Shown here in pieces: positions 17,654 through 26,268 of a stretch of DNA of 55,163 bases; the first letter of the stretch is position 1; the number at the start of each line of letters is the position of its first letter. This DNA comes from Ruminococcus sp. (GTDB lineage: Bacteria; Bacillota; Clostridia; Oscillospirales; Ruminococcaceae): contig JAFTYF010000045.1 in the NCBI GenBank assembly GCA_017461395.1, forward strand, positions 1 to 55,163, read 5' to 3'. Position numbers and translations under genes: made by a program. The notes beneath the pieces are model-generated. The model saw only the letters and a list, made by a program, of their open reading frames with translations. It was not told the DNA's origin and made no database searches.

Positions 17654-18388
17654 ATGGATAAAATCAAGCGCAGAATCCTCAGCGGAGCTATCGTTTTCTG
17701 CTGTGCTATTGCCGGAATAAGCGCAGTTTCTCACATCGGTAAAAAATCAGAAACGGAAAGTATTCCGACTGCAATTACCGATTACAGCAATGAAACTCCG
17801 GTGATTATCCTTGATGCAGGACACGGCGGTTTCGACGGCGGATGTACCTCAGCTGAGGGAATTCCCGAAAAAGGGATCAATCTCAGTATTCTTCTGAAGC
17901 TTCGTGATATGCTTGAAATCAGCGGATATCAGGTAAAAGTCACACGAGACGATGATATTTCCATTCACGACAAGGGTATCGAGGGGCTTGCCAATCAGAA
18001 AGGCAGCGACATGGACAACCGACTCGAAATCTTCAATTCCGAGGACAATGCCATATGTATTTCTATTCATCAAAACCAGTTCAACGATCCAAAATACAGC
18101 GGTGCGCAGATGTTCTTTTCAGGCAGCACAAATGGCAGCGAGGAGCTTGCACGTTCCCTGCAAAAGAGCTTTGCCGGAATGCTTCAGCCTGACAACAAAC
18201 GTGAAATAAAGGAATGCGGCAAAGAGCTTTTCCTCTGTTATTACAGTGAAAATCCGACAGTAATGGCAGAATGTGGTTTTCTCTCAAATCCGGAAGAAGC
18301 TGCACTTCTTGCAACGGACGATTATCAGAGCAAGGTTGCATTTACTATATATTCCGGCATATGCAGCTATATCGGTTCAAAAAAGTAA
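17654..18388 (+). CDS. cwlD: N-acetylmuramoyl-L-alanine amidase, CwlD-like
   Basis: 244 aa, Amidase_3 family zinc hydrolase cutting MurNAc-L-Ala bonds. An N-terminal membrane anchor/signal (about 8-28) precedes the catalytic domain. Zinc ligands and catalytic Glu are visible: DAGHGGFDGG (His), the Glu in IPEKGIN, SIHQNQ (His) and AECGFLSN (Glu). The single-domain size without cell-wall repeats, and the extended QNQFNDPKYSGAQMFF segment, match CwlD, which makes muramic-delta-lactam in the spore cortex. AAAGGAGTG precedes the ATG. With sigG in the same window, a sporulation role is likely, although a vegetative amidase cannot be excluded. Confidence 0.82.
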   Translation: MDKIKRRILSGAIVFCCAIAGISAVSHIGKKSETESIPTAITDYSNETPVIILDAGHGGFDGGCTSAEGIPEKGINLSILLKLRDMLEISGYQVKVTRDDDISIHDKGIEGLANQKGSDMDNRLEIFNSEDNAICISIHQNQFNDPKYSGAQMFFSGSTNGSEELARSLQKSFAGMLQPDNKREIKECGKELFLCYYSENPTVMAECGFLSNPEEAALLATDDYQSKVAFTIYSGICSYIGSKK

Positions 18389-18404
18389 CATCACAAAATT
18401 AGAA

Positions 18405-18431
18405 AGAGCACCGTGTAATTAGCGGTGCTCT
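18405..18431. terminator. Terminator between cwlD and the LPQTG gene
   Basis: AGAGCACCG / CGGTGCTCT hairpin in the convergent gap; it can serve both genes. Confidence 0.65.
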
Positions 18432-18440
18432 TGTAATTAA

Positions 18441-19760
18441 TTATTCATTTTCTTTCCGTGTTTTAGCAATAATTGCACTGCCTCCTGCTGTCATAAGAAC
18501 TGCCAATCCAATGACAACTTTGTATACACCGGAATATCCTGTCTGCGGAAGTGTTGTTTCACCGTTACCGGCATCAGTGCTTGTAACTGCTACCGTAGTT
18601 GTTGTTGAAGTTATTACAATTGAAGTAACAACTGGATCAGTTGTTGTATCGGATGTAGATTCTGTTGCAGTTGTTTCCGGTTCAGAGGTAGTAGTTACTG
18701 TTTCTGTAACAGTAACTATCGGCAATGTTCCGGTCGAACAATAGATCATAGTTGTAGTTGTCTCGTACTGATACCACCATTTTGTAGATGTGGTGGAAGT
18801 TTCAATATTTTCGGTTACAGTAGTTGTAGTATATGGCGTATCTTCGTAAACTTTCGTTGTAGTTGTAGTGAAAATTTCAGTATATTCGGATGGAGTAGTT
18901 GTAGTATATGGCGTATCTTCAGAAACTATCGTTGTAGTTGTTGTAATTATAGGTTCTTCCGGAGGAGTATCCGGTACAGGCGGAGGCAGTACTCTGATTT
19001 TTTCACTTGTTGTTCTGCCGTCAGAAGTATAAACATGAACTGTTGTTTCTCCCTCTTTCAAGCCGTTCAGAACGAGATAACCTGATGAAGAATCAGCAGA
19101 TATCTCAGCTATTGACTCATCTTCTATTTCATATCTCACATCAGAAGCAAGTGCTCCGACAAGTTCTACATATGCACCGCCATCACTGTGAATATCGATA
19201 AATTCAGTGAATACTCTCAGATATAAAGGGGTATCTGCTACGGCTTCCCTATCATAAACAGTAACCGGAATATAAGCTTCATTTCCCTTCATACAAATTT
19301 CATAGTCACCGTCCGGAGCCGCTTCACCATATTCCACCCAGTTATCTTTCGTTGAAAAAGTACCAACTGCTCCAGCTATCGGTTTTATAACAACATCATA
19401 CCTTCCGGCTTTTGTGAGATCAACTCCGCTCGTATCAAGCGTGTATGTATCAGAATAAAGTCCTGATCCCACAGTGAAAACGCAGTTATAAGCAGAGGAA
19501 TAAGCATAATTAGAATTATAACTGGAATACGTTGCTAATCTGAGCTTTACATCGCTGAGATCAAGCGTATCGCCGGTATAATGTGTAACTGTTCCTGAAG
19601 TGAATACATATTTAATATCACCGTATATCATTTCCTCAGTATCTGCGGAATCAGAGACCATAATTCCATTATCTTCCGCCGACACAGCTGTCGGAACAGC
19701 AAAAGCAGTCATACCTAATGCTGCTGAAACCAGAACAGACAAGATTTTTTGTTTTTTCAT
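18441..19760 (-). CDS. Sortase-anchored (LPQTG) surface protein with Thr-rich stalk
   Basis: 439 aa. Signal peptide (about 1-28); N-terminal region with one or two Ig-like/bacterial adhesin-like domains (about 45-165); a second Ig-like domain (about 175-260, ending with a GLKEGETTVHVY strand typical of BIG-2 folds); a long Thr/Ser/Glu stalk with repeated TTTT and YTTTT units (about 270-400); and the cell-wall sorting signal LPQTG (about 407-411), hydrophobic helix and KTRKENE tail. It would be attached to peptidoglycan by a sortase encoded elsewhere. The ligand is unknown. Confidence 0.85.
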   Translation of the reverse strand: MKKQKILSVLVSAALGMTAFAVPTAVSAEDNGIMVSDSADTEEMIYGDIKYVFTSGTVTHYTGDTLDLSDVKLRLATYSSYNSNYAYSSAYNCVFTVGSGLYSDTYTLDTSGVDLTKAGRYDVVIKPIAGAVGTFSTKDNWVEYGEAAPDGDYEICMKGNEAYIPVTVYDREAVADTPLYLRVFTEFIDIHSDGGAYVELVGALASDVRYEIEDESIAEISADSSSGYLVLNGLKEGETTVHVYTSDGRTTSEKIRVLPPPVPDTPPEEPIITTTTTIVSEDTPYTTTTPSEYTEIFTTTTTKVYEDTPYTTTTVTENIETSTTSTKWWYQYETTTTMIYCSTGTLPIVTVTETVTTTSEPETTATESTSDTTTDPVVTSIVITSTTTTVAVTSTDAGNGETTLPQTGYSGVYKVVIGLAVLMTAGGSAIIAKTRKENE

Positions 19761-19823
19761 GCAGAATCATCCTTTCATTATTTAAGAATTAATTTTCAGA
19801 GGGACAAATGCCTCTATATTATT

Positions 19824-19852
19824 AATATACCACAATAGCCATCGTTTGTCAA
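19824..19852 (-). promoter_or_regulatory. Sigma-A promoter of the LPQTG gene
   Basis: Minus strand TTGACA (19847-19852), 17 bases, TATATT (19824-19829). Confidence 0.7.
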
Positions 19853-19921
19853 TAGTTCACAAAAATTATCTATAAATTCAGCAATATATATACGAGATTC
19901 TATGTATTATAACGAAAAAGC

Positions 19922-20085
19922 AACAAAAAGGGGAACTTAATACAGTTCCCCTTACTCTATATAAAAGCAGCCGTCCGATAAAGCGGCAGAGTGCCCCTTC
20001 CGCCGATCACTGCGGCGATGCACCAATGTCCCGAAGCTATTCGAGGGCACTGCCACTCCGGAACGGCGTATATCTTTTTGCTGCT
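19922..20085 (-). ncRNA. Candidate structured non-coding RNA with intrinsic terminator
   Basis: The GC-rich island in an AT-rich gap folds on the minus strand into a rod. GCCGT-TCCG pairs with CGGA-CGGC, then GGCAG-TGCCC pairs with GGGCA-CT-CTGCC. The rod encloses a CGAA-TAGC-TTCG hairpin and a CGCCG-CAGTGAT-CGGCG hairpin. A terminator (AGGGGAACT / AGTTCCCCT then TTTTTG, 19922-19953) ends it. There is no ORF. Length and rod shape recall 6S RNA, but I see no decisive signature; the strand is set by the terminator. Confidence 0.6.
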
Positions 20086-20148
20086 TATAATATTTTATGC
20101 AGAAATCATGGAAATGCAACAAAGAAATTTCTTACAAATCACAAAAAA

Positions 20149-20182
20149 ATCCGGAAGCGGTCATATATAACCATTTCCGGAT
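20149..20182 (-). terminator. Terminator after asnA
   Basis: ATCCGGAA...TTCCGGAT hairpin followed on the minus strand by seven T. Confidence 0.8.
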
Positions 20183-20202
20183 CAAATTATATTTAGTACC
20201 TT

Positions 20203-21213
20203 TTACAGCAGAGTGATTCCTCTTTCTGCACACTTTTCAACCATATCATCAGGCCAGATTGATGACTGCACCTCTCCGATATGAGCCTTTTCAAGCAGAA
20301 GCATACAAAGTCTTGACTGACCTATTCCTCCGCCTATGGTGAGCGGAAGCGTTCCGTCTGCGATCATCTGATGATACTTGTACTTCATTCTGTCCTCAGC
20401 ATTACATTCCTTGAGCTGACGGGCAAGTGATTCAGAATCCACTCGTATTCCCATTGACGAGATTTCAAGTGCATTGTCAAGGATATCATTCCAGATGAGT
20501 ATATCACCATTCAGAGACCAGTCATCGTAATCAGGAGCTCTGCCACCGTGTTTTTCGCCGCTTGCGAGCTTTCCGCCGATCTGCATGATAAAAACTGTCT
20601 TGTGTTCCTTTGTGATAAGTCTTTCTCTTTCCTGATACGGCTTATCGGGATACATATCCTCCAGCTCCTGTGCTGTAACGAAGAATACCTCGTCGCTGAT
20701 CTTTCTTTCAAGCACCGGATATCTGTGACTCACTTTTCTCTTTGTATAAACAACAGCCTTGACGATATTCTTTACAGTATCCTTAAGGTAATCAATGGTA
20801 CGATTTTCTCTTGTGATAACCTTTTCCCAGTCCCACTGATCGACAAAAACAGAATGTGTATTATCCGTATCATCATCGCGGCGGATTGCGTTCATGTCGG
20901 TATATATGCCCTCTCCCGGCTCATAGCCGTAGCGGTAGAGTGCAGTTCTTTTCCATTTTGCAAGCGACTGAACAACCTCTGCCTCGCTGCCTATTTCCTT
21001 GATATCAAAATCGACCTTGCGTTCAACGCCATTAAGATCATCATTGATACCGCTGCCCTTTTTAACAAGCAGCGGAGCAGAAACACGGTCAAGTGTAAGA
21101 ACTATCGACAGTGCCTGCTGGAAAATATCCTTGATATATTTGATTGCGTGCTGTGTTTCTCTTATTGTGAGAGCTGTTTTATAGCCCTCAGGGATATACA
21201 GAGATCTGGACAT
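20203..21213 (-). CDS. asnA: Aspartate-ammonia ligase (asparagine synthetase A)
   Basis: Makes asparagine from aspartate, ammonia and ATP in the cytoplasm. 336 aa from ATG 21213, chosen because AAAGGA lies 9 bases upstream; three extra in-frame codons to an ATG touching the ribosome binding site are unlikely. The class-II aminoacyl-tRNA-synthetase-like fold is shown by QQALSIVLTLDRVSAPLLV near the N-terminus, FVDQWDWEKVI, and the C-terminal motif LTIGGGIGQSRLCMLLL. It follows a lipoprotein gene (gap 42) and asnS in the same direction, so it is likely read from the asnS T-box promoter. Confidence 0.94.
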   Translation of the reverse strand: MSRSLYIPEGYKTALTIRETQHAIKYIKDIFQQALSIVLTLDRVSAPLLVKKGSGINDDLNGVERKVDFDIKEIGSEAEVVQSLAKWKRTALYRYGYEPGEGIYTDMNAIRRDDDTDNTHSVFVDQWDWEKVITRENRTIDYLKDTVKNIVKAVVYTKRKVSHRYPVLERKISDEVFFVTAQELEDMYPDKPYQERERLITKEHKTVFIMQIGGKLASGEKHGGRAPDYDDWSLNGDILIWNDILDNALEISSMGIRVDSESLARQLKECNAEDRMKYKYHQMIADGTLPLTIGGGIGQSRLCMLLLEKAHIGEVQSSIWPDDMVEKCAERGITLL

Positions 21214-21255
21214 ATATATCATTCCTTTACTCGAAAATTCAAATTGCAGGGGAAA

Positions 21256-21921
21256 TTATTCTGCACGGGTATATGTCTCGATTGTACCCTCAGGATCTGT
21301 CACAGTCATATCGTCTCCGTCAAACTCAACTTTAGATACTTCTTCCTCACCGTCAACATCAATAACAGTAACTGTTCCTGCTTCTTCATCATATGTGTAT
21401 TCCTGAGACTGAGATATTACCATATAAGAAACGCCATCGTCAATGAATTCAAAGTACATTTCCGGACCTTCCATGCCGCTGGACATTTCCTCATTCATGT
21501 ATTTGCCGTAGATATTATCCTTATCAGGATCGCCGATACGTTCAAATGAAGCTACTTCCTCACCTTCCATAAGAATAGAGATAACCTCTCCGTCGTACTC
21601 GATATCGCAGTCCATACCGCTGAGATTGAAGCCGTCATCAGTAAGGCACATCAGATCGGATGCATCAACAGAAGCGTTCATAGTCATATTCTTTTCGTCG
21701 AAAACGATCTCTGCCTTATCCACAACCATGCCGCCGCCGATATCTTCCTTCATTGCTTCAAGAGTCTCACCGGTGGGAACCCATGTACCGATAATGCCCT
21801 GTTCTGCCTTCTTTTCAGACTTCTTGTCATCCTTATCAGAGGAGCTTTCCTTATCTCCGCATGAAACAAGTGCTCCTGCTGCCAGTACGAGAACTGAAAT
21901 TAATGATAATGTCTTTTTCAT
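21256..21921 (-). CDS. Acidic lipoprotein of unknown function in the asn operon
   Basis: 221 aa; signal peptide with lipobox LVSC (Cys21), a short Lys/Asp/Ser-rich linker (about 24-42), then an acidic beta-rich domain (about 45-221) beginning GTWVPTGE and made of repeated short strands, similar to DUF5640-like or lipocalin-like small lipoprotein domains. A single Cys pair is not evident. It lies between asnS (gap 46) and asnA (gap 42) with no terminator between, so it is probably induced with them; why is unclear. Confidence 0.7.
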   Translation of the reverse strand: MKKTLSLISVLVLAAGALVSCGDKESSSDKDDKKSEKKAEQGIIGTWVPTGETLEAMKEDIGGGMVVDKAEIVFDEKNMTMNASVDASDLMCLTDDGFNLSGMDCDIEYDGEVISILMEGEEVASFERIGDPDKDNIYGKYMNEEMSSGMEGPEMYFEFIDDGVSYMVISQSQEYTYDEEAGTVTVIDVDGEEEVSKVEFDGDDMTVTDPEGTIETYTRAE

Positions 21922-21967
21922 AATAGAATCCTTTCTTTTTTTGAATATTACAAGTTATTCTACAAGA

Positions 21968-23344
21968 TTATCTTATAGAACCAACTGATCTGGGGTAAAG
22001 AATTACGTCACGGATATTTGACATACCTGTTGTATACATGATAAGTCTCTCAAAACCGAGACCGAATCCGCCGTGAGGAACTGAACCGTACTTTCTGAGA
22101 TCAAGATAGTCGCTGTAAAGGCTGAGGTTCATGCCTCTTTCCTCCATTGCAGCAACAAGCTTGTCGTAATCTGCTTCTCTTTCGCTTCCGCCGATGATCT
22201 CGCCAACGCCGGGCACAAGAAGATCGACAGCAGCAACAGTTTTGCCATCGGGATTCTGCTTCATGTAGAACGACTTTATCTCCTTGGGGTAATCCGTTAC
22301 GAATACAGCCTTTTTGAACACCTTCTCGGAGATATATCTCTCATGCTCTGTCTGAAGATCACAGCCCCATTCTACGGGATATACGAAATCCTCACCTGAT
22401 TTCTGAAGAAGCTCTATAGCTTCTGTATAGGTAACTCTGCCGAAATCGTGAGAAATAAGATCCTCAAGACGTGCCTTGAGTCCCTTTTCAAAGTGAGCGT
22501 CAAAGAATGCAATCTCATCAGGACAAGTATCAAGAAGCTCTCTGATAACAAACTTTATCATTCCCTCAGCGATCTCGATTACATCGTCAAGCTCTGCAAA
22601 AGCAACCTCCGGCTCGATATGCCAGAATTCAGCAAGGTGCTTGGGAGTATTGCTGTTTTCAGCACGGAAGCTCGGTCCAAAGGTATAGATCTTACCCATT
22701 GCCATAGCAGCAACCTCGCCTTCAAGCTGTCCAGAAACAGAAAGTCCGGCACGCTTGCCGAAGAAGTCGTTTGCGTAGTATTCTTCTTCGCTCTTGAATT
22801 CAGTTGTATAGCCGTTTGTAGTTACCTGGAACATTTCTCCTGCGCCCTCACAGTCGCTTCCAGTAATAAGAGGAGTATTAATATAAACATAGTTGTTGCT
22901 CTGGAAATACTTGTGAAGCGCAGCTGCAAGTACGGAACGCACACGCCATACAGCGTTGAATGTATTTGTTCTTCCTCTGAGGTGAGGCATAGAGCGGAGA
23001 AATTCCAGAGTATGACCTTTCTTCTGGAGAGGATAATCAGTAGGACAGTCTCCGAGAAGCACAATATTTTCCGGAGTTGTGTTGATTTCAACTGTATTGT
23101 TTCTGCCCTCAACAGCAGTACCAGTAACCTTTACAGCCATACCTACACGAGGCTCCTTAAAATCAGCGGCGCCATCCTTTTCGATAACAACCTGAATATT
23201 TTTAAGGGATGTTCCGTCATTAAGCTCTGCAAACGCAACGCTCTTTGAGTTTCTGGATGTACGAACCCAGCCGCAGACGGTAACTTCGCTGCCGATGAAT
23301 TCCTCTTTTGAGGTGATAATTTTTTTGATATCAGTGTGTTTCAT
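21968..23344 (-). CDS. asnS: Asparaginyl-tRNA synthetase
   Basis: Charges tRNA-Asn; class II synthetase of 458 aa. The N-terminal OB-fold anticodon-binding domain (about 15-105; VTVCGWVRTSRNSK) is followed by the catalytic core with motif 2 (GPSFRAENSNTPKHLAEFWHIEPE, about 228 onward, given here as FRAENS...HLAEFW) and motif 3 (GFGLGFERLIMY, about 427-438). The use of HLAEFWHIEPE, rather than the AspRS form, supports Asn specificity, as does the T-box leader. Confidence 0.95.
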   Translation of the reverse strand: MKHTDIKKIITSKEEFIGSEVTVCGWVRTSRNSKSVAFAELNDGTSLKNIQVVIEKDGAADFKEPRVGMAVKVTGTAVEGRNNTVEINTTPENIVLLGDCPTDYPLQKKGHTLEFLRSMPHLRGRTNTFNAVWRVRSVLAAALHKYFQSNNYVYINTPLITGSDCEGAGEMFQVTTNGYTTEFKSEEEYYANDFFGKRAGLSVSGQLEGEVAAMAMGKIYTFGPSFRAENSNTPKHLAEFWHIEPEVAFAELDDVIEIAEGMIKFVIRELLDTCPDEIAFFDAHFEKGLKARLEDLISHDFGRVTYTEAIELLQKSGEDFVYPVEWGCDLQTEHERYISEKVFKKAVFVTDYPKEIKSFYMKQNPDGKTVAAVDLLVPGVGEIIGGSEREADYDKLVAAMEERGMNLSLYSDYLDLRKYGSVPHGGFGLGFERLIMYTTGMSNIRDVILYPRSVGSIR

Positions 23345-23399
23345 TAAATCATTCCTTTCATAAATTTCAGGACGGATAATATATTTTCCGGATCACTGC

Positions 23400-23693
23400 C
23401 AGAGCAAAAAATAAAAACTCCCGCCCTGTATATTTTACAGGACGGGAGCATAAAACTTCCGTGGTACCACCTGAATTACCGCAATGCGGTCACTCTTGTC
23501 TGCGTTAACGTACAGAAAACGTCGCCCCTACTAAGCCGAAGCAGCCGGAAAAATATATCCGCAATACAGCGCCTTTGGGTTTGATGCTCAGGAGTGTTAT
23601 TCATGCTGACTCTTGTATACGGCTCACACCTTAATCCGTACTCTCTGCGACAGAATTTCCGCACTACTTCTCTCCGTCATAGCATTTGATAAT
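23400..23693 (-). promoter_or_regulatory. T-box riboswitch (tRNA-Asn) upstream of asnS
   Basis: On the minus strand the leader has a stem-I start with GGAGAGAAGTAG, a candidate specifier loop GAAT-AAC-AC (AAC = Asn), the T-box sequence AGGTGGTACCACG (23460-23472) and an intrinsic terminator (23418-23448, CTCCCGTCCTGTA / TACAGGGCGGGAG, then TTTTTATTTTTT). Uncharged tRNA-Asn would pair with the T-box and favour read-through into asnS and probably the lipoprotein gene and asnA. The specifier position is read by eye; the T-box and terminator are clear. Confidence 0.93.
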
Positions 23694-23698
23694 AATAT

Positions 23699-23727
23699 AT
23701 TGTATCACTTTTGCGAACAGATGTCAA
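23699..23727 (-). promoter_or_regulatory. Sigma-A promoter of the T-box/asnS unit
   Basis: Minus strand TTGACA (23722-23727), 17 bases, TACAAT (23699-23704), directly before the T-box leader. Confidence 0.85.
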
Positions 23728-23752
23728 GAGCAAAACAGAATTTTTTTCATTA

Positions 23753-25255
23753 TCAGATAAAGAGCATACTTATACCGTATTCACGGGCATAGCTTTCTGC
23801 ACGTTTACGGTTGACCTGCTTTAAGATTCTGACAACATGACGTCTGCCCTTCTTGACTTCATCCATTGAGACATTATCATTATCAAACTCAATTATCTTT
23901 ACATTAAAAAGATTCTCACAGCCGCAGAAGGCATCCTCCTTGATATCCTTGGTGTGATAGCTGACTTTAAGATCAGTAAGGTTCTGGCAGCCGTAGAATG
24001 CCCAGTTGCTTACAGTTTTCACTGTTGCCGGAATAGTGATCTCCTCCAGCGAACGGCACCATGAGAAGGCGCTCTCGCCGATGAGAGAAACGGAATTCGA
24101 TATAATCACCTTTTTGAGATTATAGCATTCCGAGAATGCTGAGAAACCGATAGCTTCAACAGATCCCGAAATAACCACCTTTCTGAGACGGCGGCATGAG
24201 AAGAAGCAGAGATCGCTTATCCTCTGCAGATAGGCAGGAAGAAGAAGCTTTTCGATAGAACTGCATCTTCCAAAGGCACCCTTGCCTATTACTTTGAGCG
24301 ACGGCGGGAAATTCACTTCCTTAAGACGCTGACATTTCAGAAAAGCATTTTCACCGATTGATTCAAGATTGTTTGAGAAAACAACCTCCTCCAGAGCAAA
24401 GCAGTGGCAGAACGCAAATTTTTCAATTCTCTTGACGCTGTCAGAAATAACGATCTTTTTCAGTGTTTCGTTTCCTCTGAAAGCATACCTGCCGATAGTT
24501 GTGATATTATCGGGAATTATTATTGCACTTGTAGTGCCAACGTATTTTACAAGTGTTCCGGTCTTTTTATTGATGAACATATTGTTGACATCGTCGATCA
24601 CAACATCCTCATCCTTAATAAGCTCATCAAGCTCATCCTCGCCTACAGATTCAAGATTTTTAGAACGCTTAGGATATTTTTCACGCTTCTTTTCAGTGAC
24701 ATTATTTTCATCAACCCCAGAAGCATCCGGCTTCTTTTCAGGAGCTTTCTTTTCCTCAGCTTTGGGAACTTCCGGCTTCTTTTCGGGAGCTTTCTTTTCC
24801 TCAGCTTTAGGAACTTCCGGCTTCTTTTCGGGAGCTTTCTTTTCCTCAGCTTTGGGAACTTCCGGCTTTTTTTCAGGAGTTTTCTTTTCCTCAGCTTTGG
24901 GAACTTCCGGCTTCTTTTCGGGAGTTTTCTTTTCCTCAGCTTTGGGAACTTCCGGCTTCTTTTCGGGAGTTTTCTTTTCCTCAGCTTTAGGAACTTCCGG
25001 CTTTTTTTCGGGAGCTTTCTTTTCCTCAGCTTTGGGAACTTCCGGCTTCTTTTCGGGAACTTTCTTTTCCTCAGCTTTGGGAACTTCCGACTTTTTTTCA
25101 GGAGTTTTCTTTTCCTCGCTCTTGGGAGCTTCAAGCTTTATTTCCTCTTTAACAGAGGAATCGGATTTATTTTCCGCAGGCTTTACCGCCCTTACTTTTA
25201 TAACTCTTACTTTTTTTGCATTTTCATTTTTTACTGATGTATCAGTTGACTTCAA
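23753..25255 (-). CDS. Lys/Glu-repeat protein with BspA-type leucine-rich repeats
   Basis: 500 aa, no signal peptide. An N-terminal basic stretch is followed by about eight tandem 15-residue units of the type KKPEVPKAEEKKAPE (about 48-180), an acidic linker, and eight or so LRR_5 repeats (about 225-440, FxxCxxLxxVxxxxxLxxIG pattern), with a C-terminal helix-rich tail. The start is TTG at 25255: GGAGTG lies 8 bases upstream and no ATG is nearby. It is paralogous in design to the protein at 3472-4971, but has no zinc ribbons. It is probably cytoplasmic; the charged repeat could be an extended spacer. Confidence 0.78.
   Translation of the reverse strand: MKSTDTSVKNENAKKVRVIKVRAVKPAENKSDSSVKEEIKLEAPKSEEKKTPEKKSEVPKAEEKKVPEKKPEVPKAEEKKAPEKKPEVPKAEEKKTPEKKPEVPKAEEKKTPEKKPEVPKAEEKKTPEKKPEVPKAEEKKAPEKKPEVPKAEEKKAPEKKPEVPKAEEKKAPEKKPDASGVDENNVTEKKREKYPKRSKNLESVGEDELDELIKDEDVVIDDVNNMFINKKTGTLVKYVGTTSAIIIPDNITTIGRYAFRGNETLKKIVISDSVKRIEKFAFCHCFALEEVVFSNNLESIGENAFLKCQRLKEVNFPPSLKVIGKGAFGRCSSIEKLLLPAYLQRISDLCFFSCRRLRKVVISGSVEAIGFSAFSECYNLKKVIISNSVSLIGESAFSWCRSLEEITIPATVKTVSNWAFYGCQNLTDLKVSYHTKDIKEDAFCGCENLFNVKIIEFDNDNVSMDEVKKGRRHVVRILKQVNRKRAESYAREYGISMLFI
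24731..25110 (-). repeat. Tandem 45-bp coding repeat array
   Basis: About eight near-identical 45-bp units encode the 15-residue KKPEVPKAEEKK(A/T)PE repeat. Differences between units are mostly single bases, mainly in third positions or at A/T alternation, indicating recent expansion. Confidence 0.9.
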
Positions 25256-25294
25256 GTGAAAATCACTCCATTCATGCTATTTCATATATATGTT

Positions 25295-25323
25295 TTTATA
25301 TCTCTTTTTCAGCTAAAAATCAA
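25295..25323 (-). promoter_or_regulatory. Sigma-A promoter of the second LRR gene
   Basis: Minus strand TTGATT (25318-25323), 17 bases, TATAAA (25295-25300). The spacer AGCTGAAAAAG is shared with the spacer of the first LRR gene's promoter (5024-5040). Confidence 0.6.
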
Positions 25324-25465
25324 TAATTAAATACAAAATTTCGCAATTTTTGTAAAAAACAACCATTTTTTGTGATTCGTATGGCTTCATTACGAGGGAT
25401 AAAAGAACTTGCTTTAGTTATATTGCACAAATGAGCCATATACTGTCTCCGGACAACTCCCGCTT

Positions 25466-26239
25466 TCAGATGCTCTCTTTTATTCTGGAAATCGCTCCCT
25501 TTTCAAGACGTGAAACCTGCGCCTGTGAAATCCCTATCTCATCTGCAACTTCAACCTGAGTTTTCCCCTTGAAAAAACGCAGATAAAGAATATTTCTCTC
25601 CCTCTCACCAAGATTTTTTATCGCATCCCGTATGGAAATCTCATCCATCCGGCTTTCCACATCATTTCTGTCGCCTATCTGATCCATAATGTAAACTGTA
25701 TCTTCCGAATCAGAATATACCGGTTCATAGAGCGAAACCGGATCGCTTATACTTTCAAGAGCAATGACGATATCAGAACGCTTTTCTCCTGTTTCCTTAG
25801 CTATTTCATCCATAGTCGGCTCACGCTGGAGCTTTATCATCAGCCGTTCACGAGCCTGTATTGCCCTGTATGCAAGATCACGAAGCGACCTGCTCACCTT
25901 TACATGGCTGTAATCACGCAGATGACGACGAAGTTCTCCGCTTATCATCGGAACGCAGTAAGTTGAAAAACGCACTTCCTTGGTAAGGTCGAAATTATTG
26001 ATAGCCTTGATAAGTCCCACCACGCCTATCTGGAAAAGATCGTCGATGTCCTCACCTCTGCCCGCAAAGCGCTGAATCACACTGAGCACAAGACGTAGAT
26101 TTCCCTTTATAAGCTTGTCTCTTGCTTCTTTGCTGCCGGTAGCCTTTATTTCCTTGAGCAGCTCTATTTTCTCGCTTTCCTTAAGCACCGTCAGTTCAGA
26201 TGTATTTATACCTGCGATTATAACTTTATTATATGCCAT
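25466..26239 (-). CDS. sigG: Sporulation sigma factor SigG
   Basis: 257 aa, sigma-70 family without region 1. The N-terminus (NKVIIAGINTSELTVL) is characteristic of SigG. Region 2 has NLRLVLSVIQRFAGRGEDIDD (start of motif) and LFQIGVVGLIKAINNFD; region 3 LRDLAYRAIQARERL; region 4 ILYLRFFKGKTQVEVADEIG with the DNA-reading helix ISQAQVSRLEK. It drives late forespore genes after engulfment. A sigma-F-like promoter lies directly upstream. The usual spoIIGA-sigE neighbours are not in this window. Confidence 0.93.
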   Translation of the reverse strand: MAYNKVIIAGINTSELTVLKESEKIELLKEIKATGSKEARDKLIKGNLRLVLSVIQRFAGRGEDIDDLFQIGVVGLIKAINNFDLTKEVRFSTYCVPMISGELRRHLRDYSHVKVSRSLRDLAYRAIQARERLMIKLQREPTMDEIAKETGEKRSDIVIALESISDPVSLYEPVYSDSEDTVYIMDQIGDRNDVESRMDEISIRDAIKNLGERERNILYLRFFKGKTQVEVADEIGISQAQVSRLEKGAISRIKESI

Positions 26240-26268
26240 TGCAATATCTCCTAAATGATGATACTGCT

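Noticed and set aside
22448-23248. 266-codon plus-strand frame opposite asnS
   Set aside because: asnS on the other strand is certain; the frame has Cys/Ser-rich shadow composition.
24731-25110. Regular 45-bp repetition resembling a CRISPR array
   Set aside because: Units are contiguous without unique spacers, in frame, and translate to a 15-residue repeat; no cas genes nearby.
24369-25259. Long open frames on the plus strand opposite the second LRR gene, rich in Phe/Ser repeats
   Set aside because: They are antisense to the 45-bp coding array; the frames stay open because of the repeat's composition and there is no ribosome binding site.
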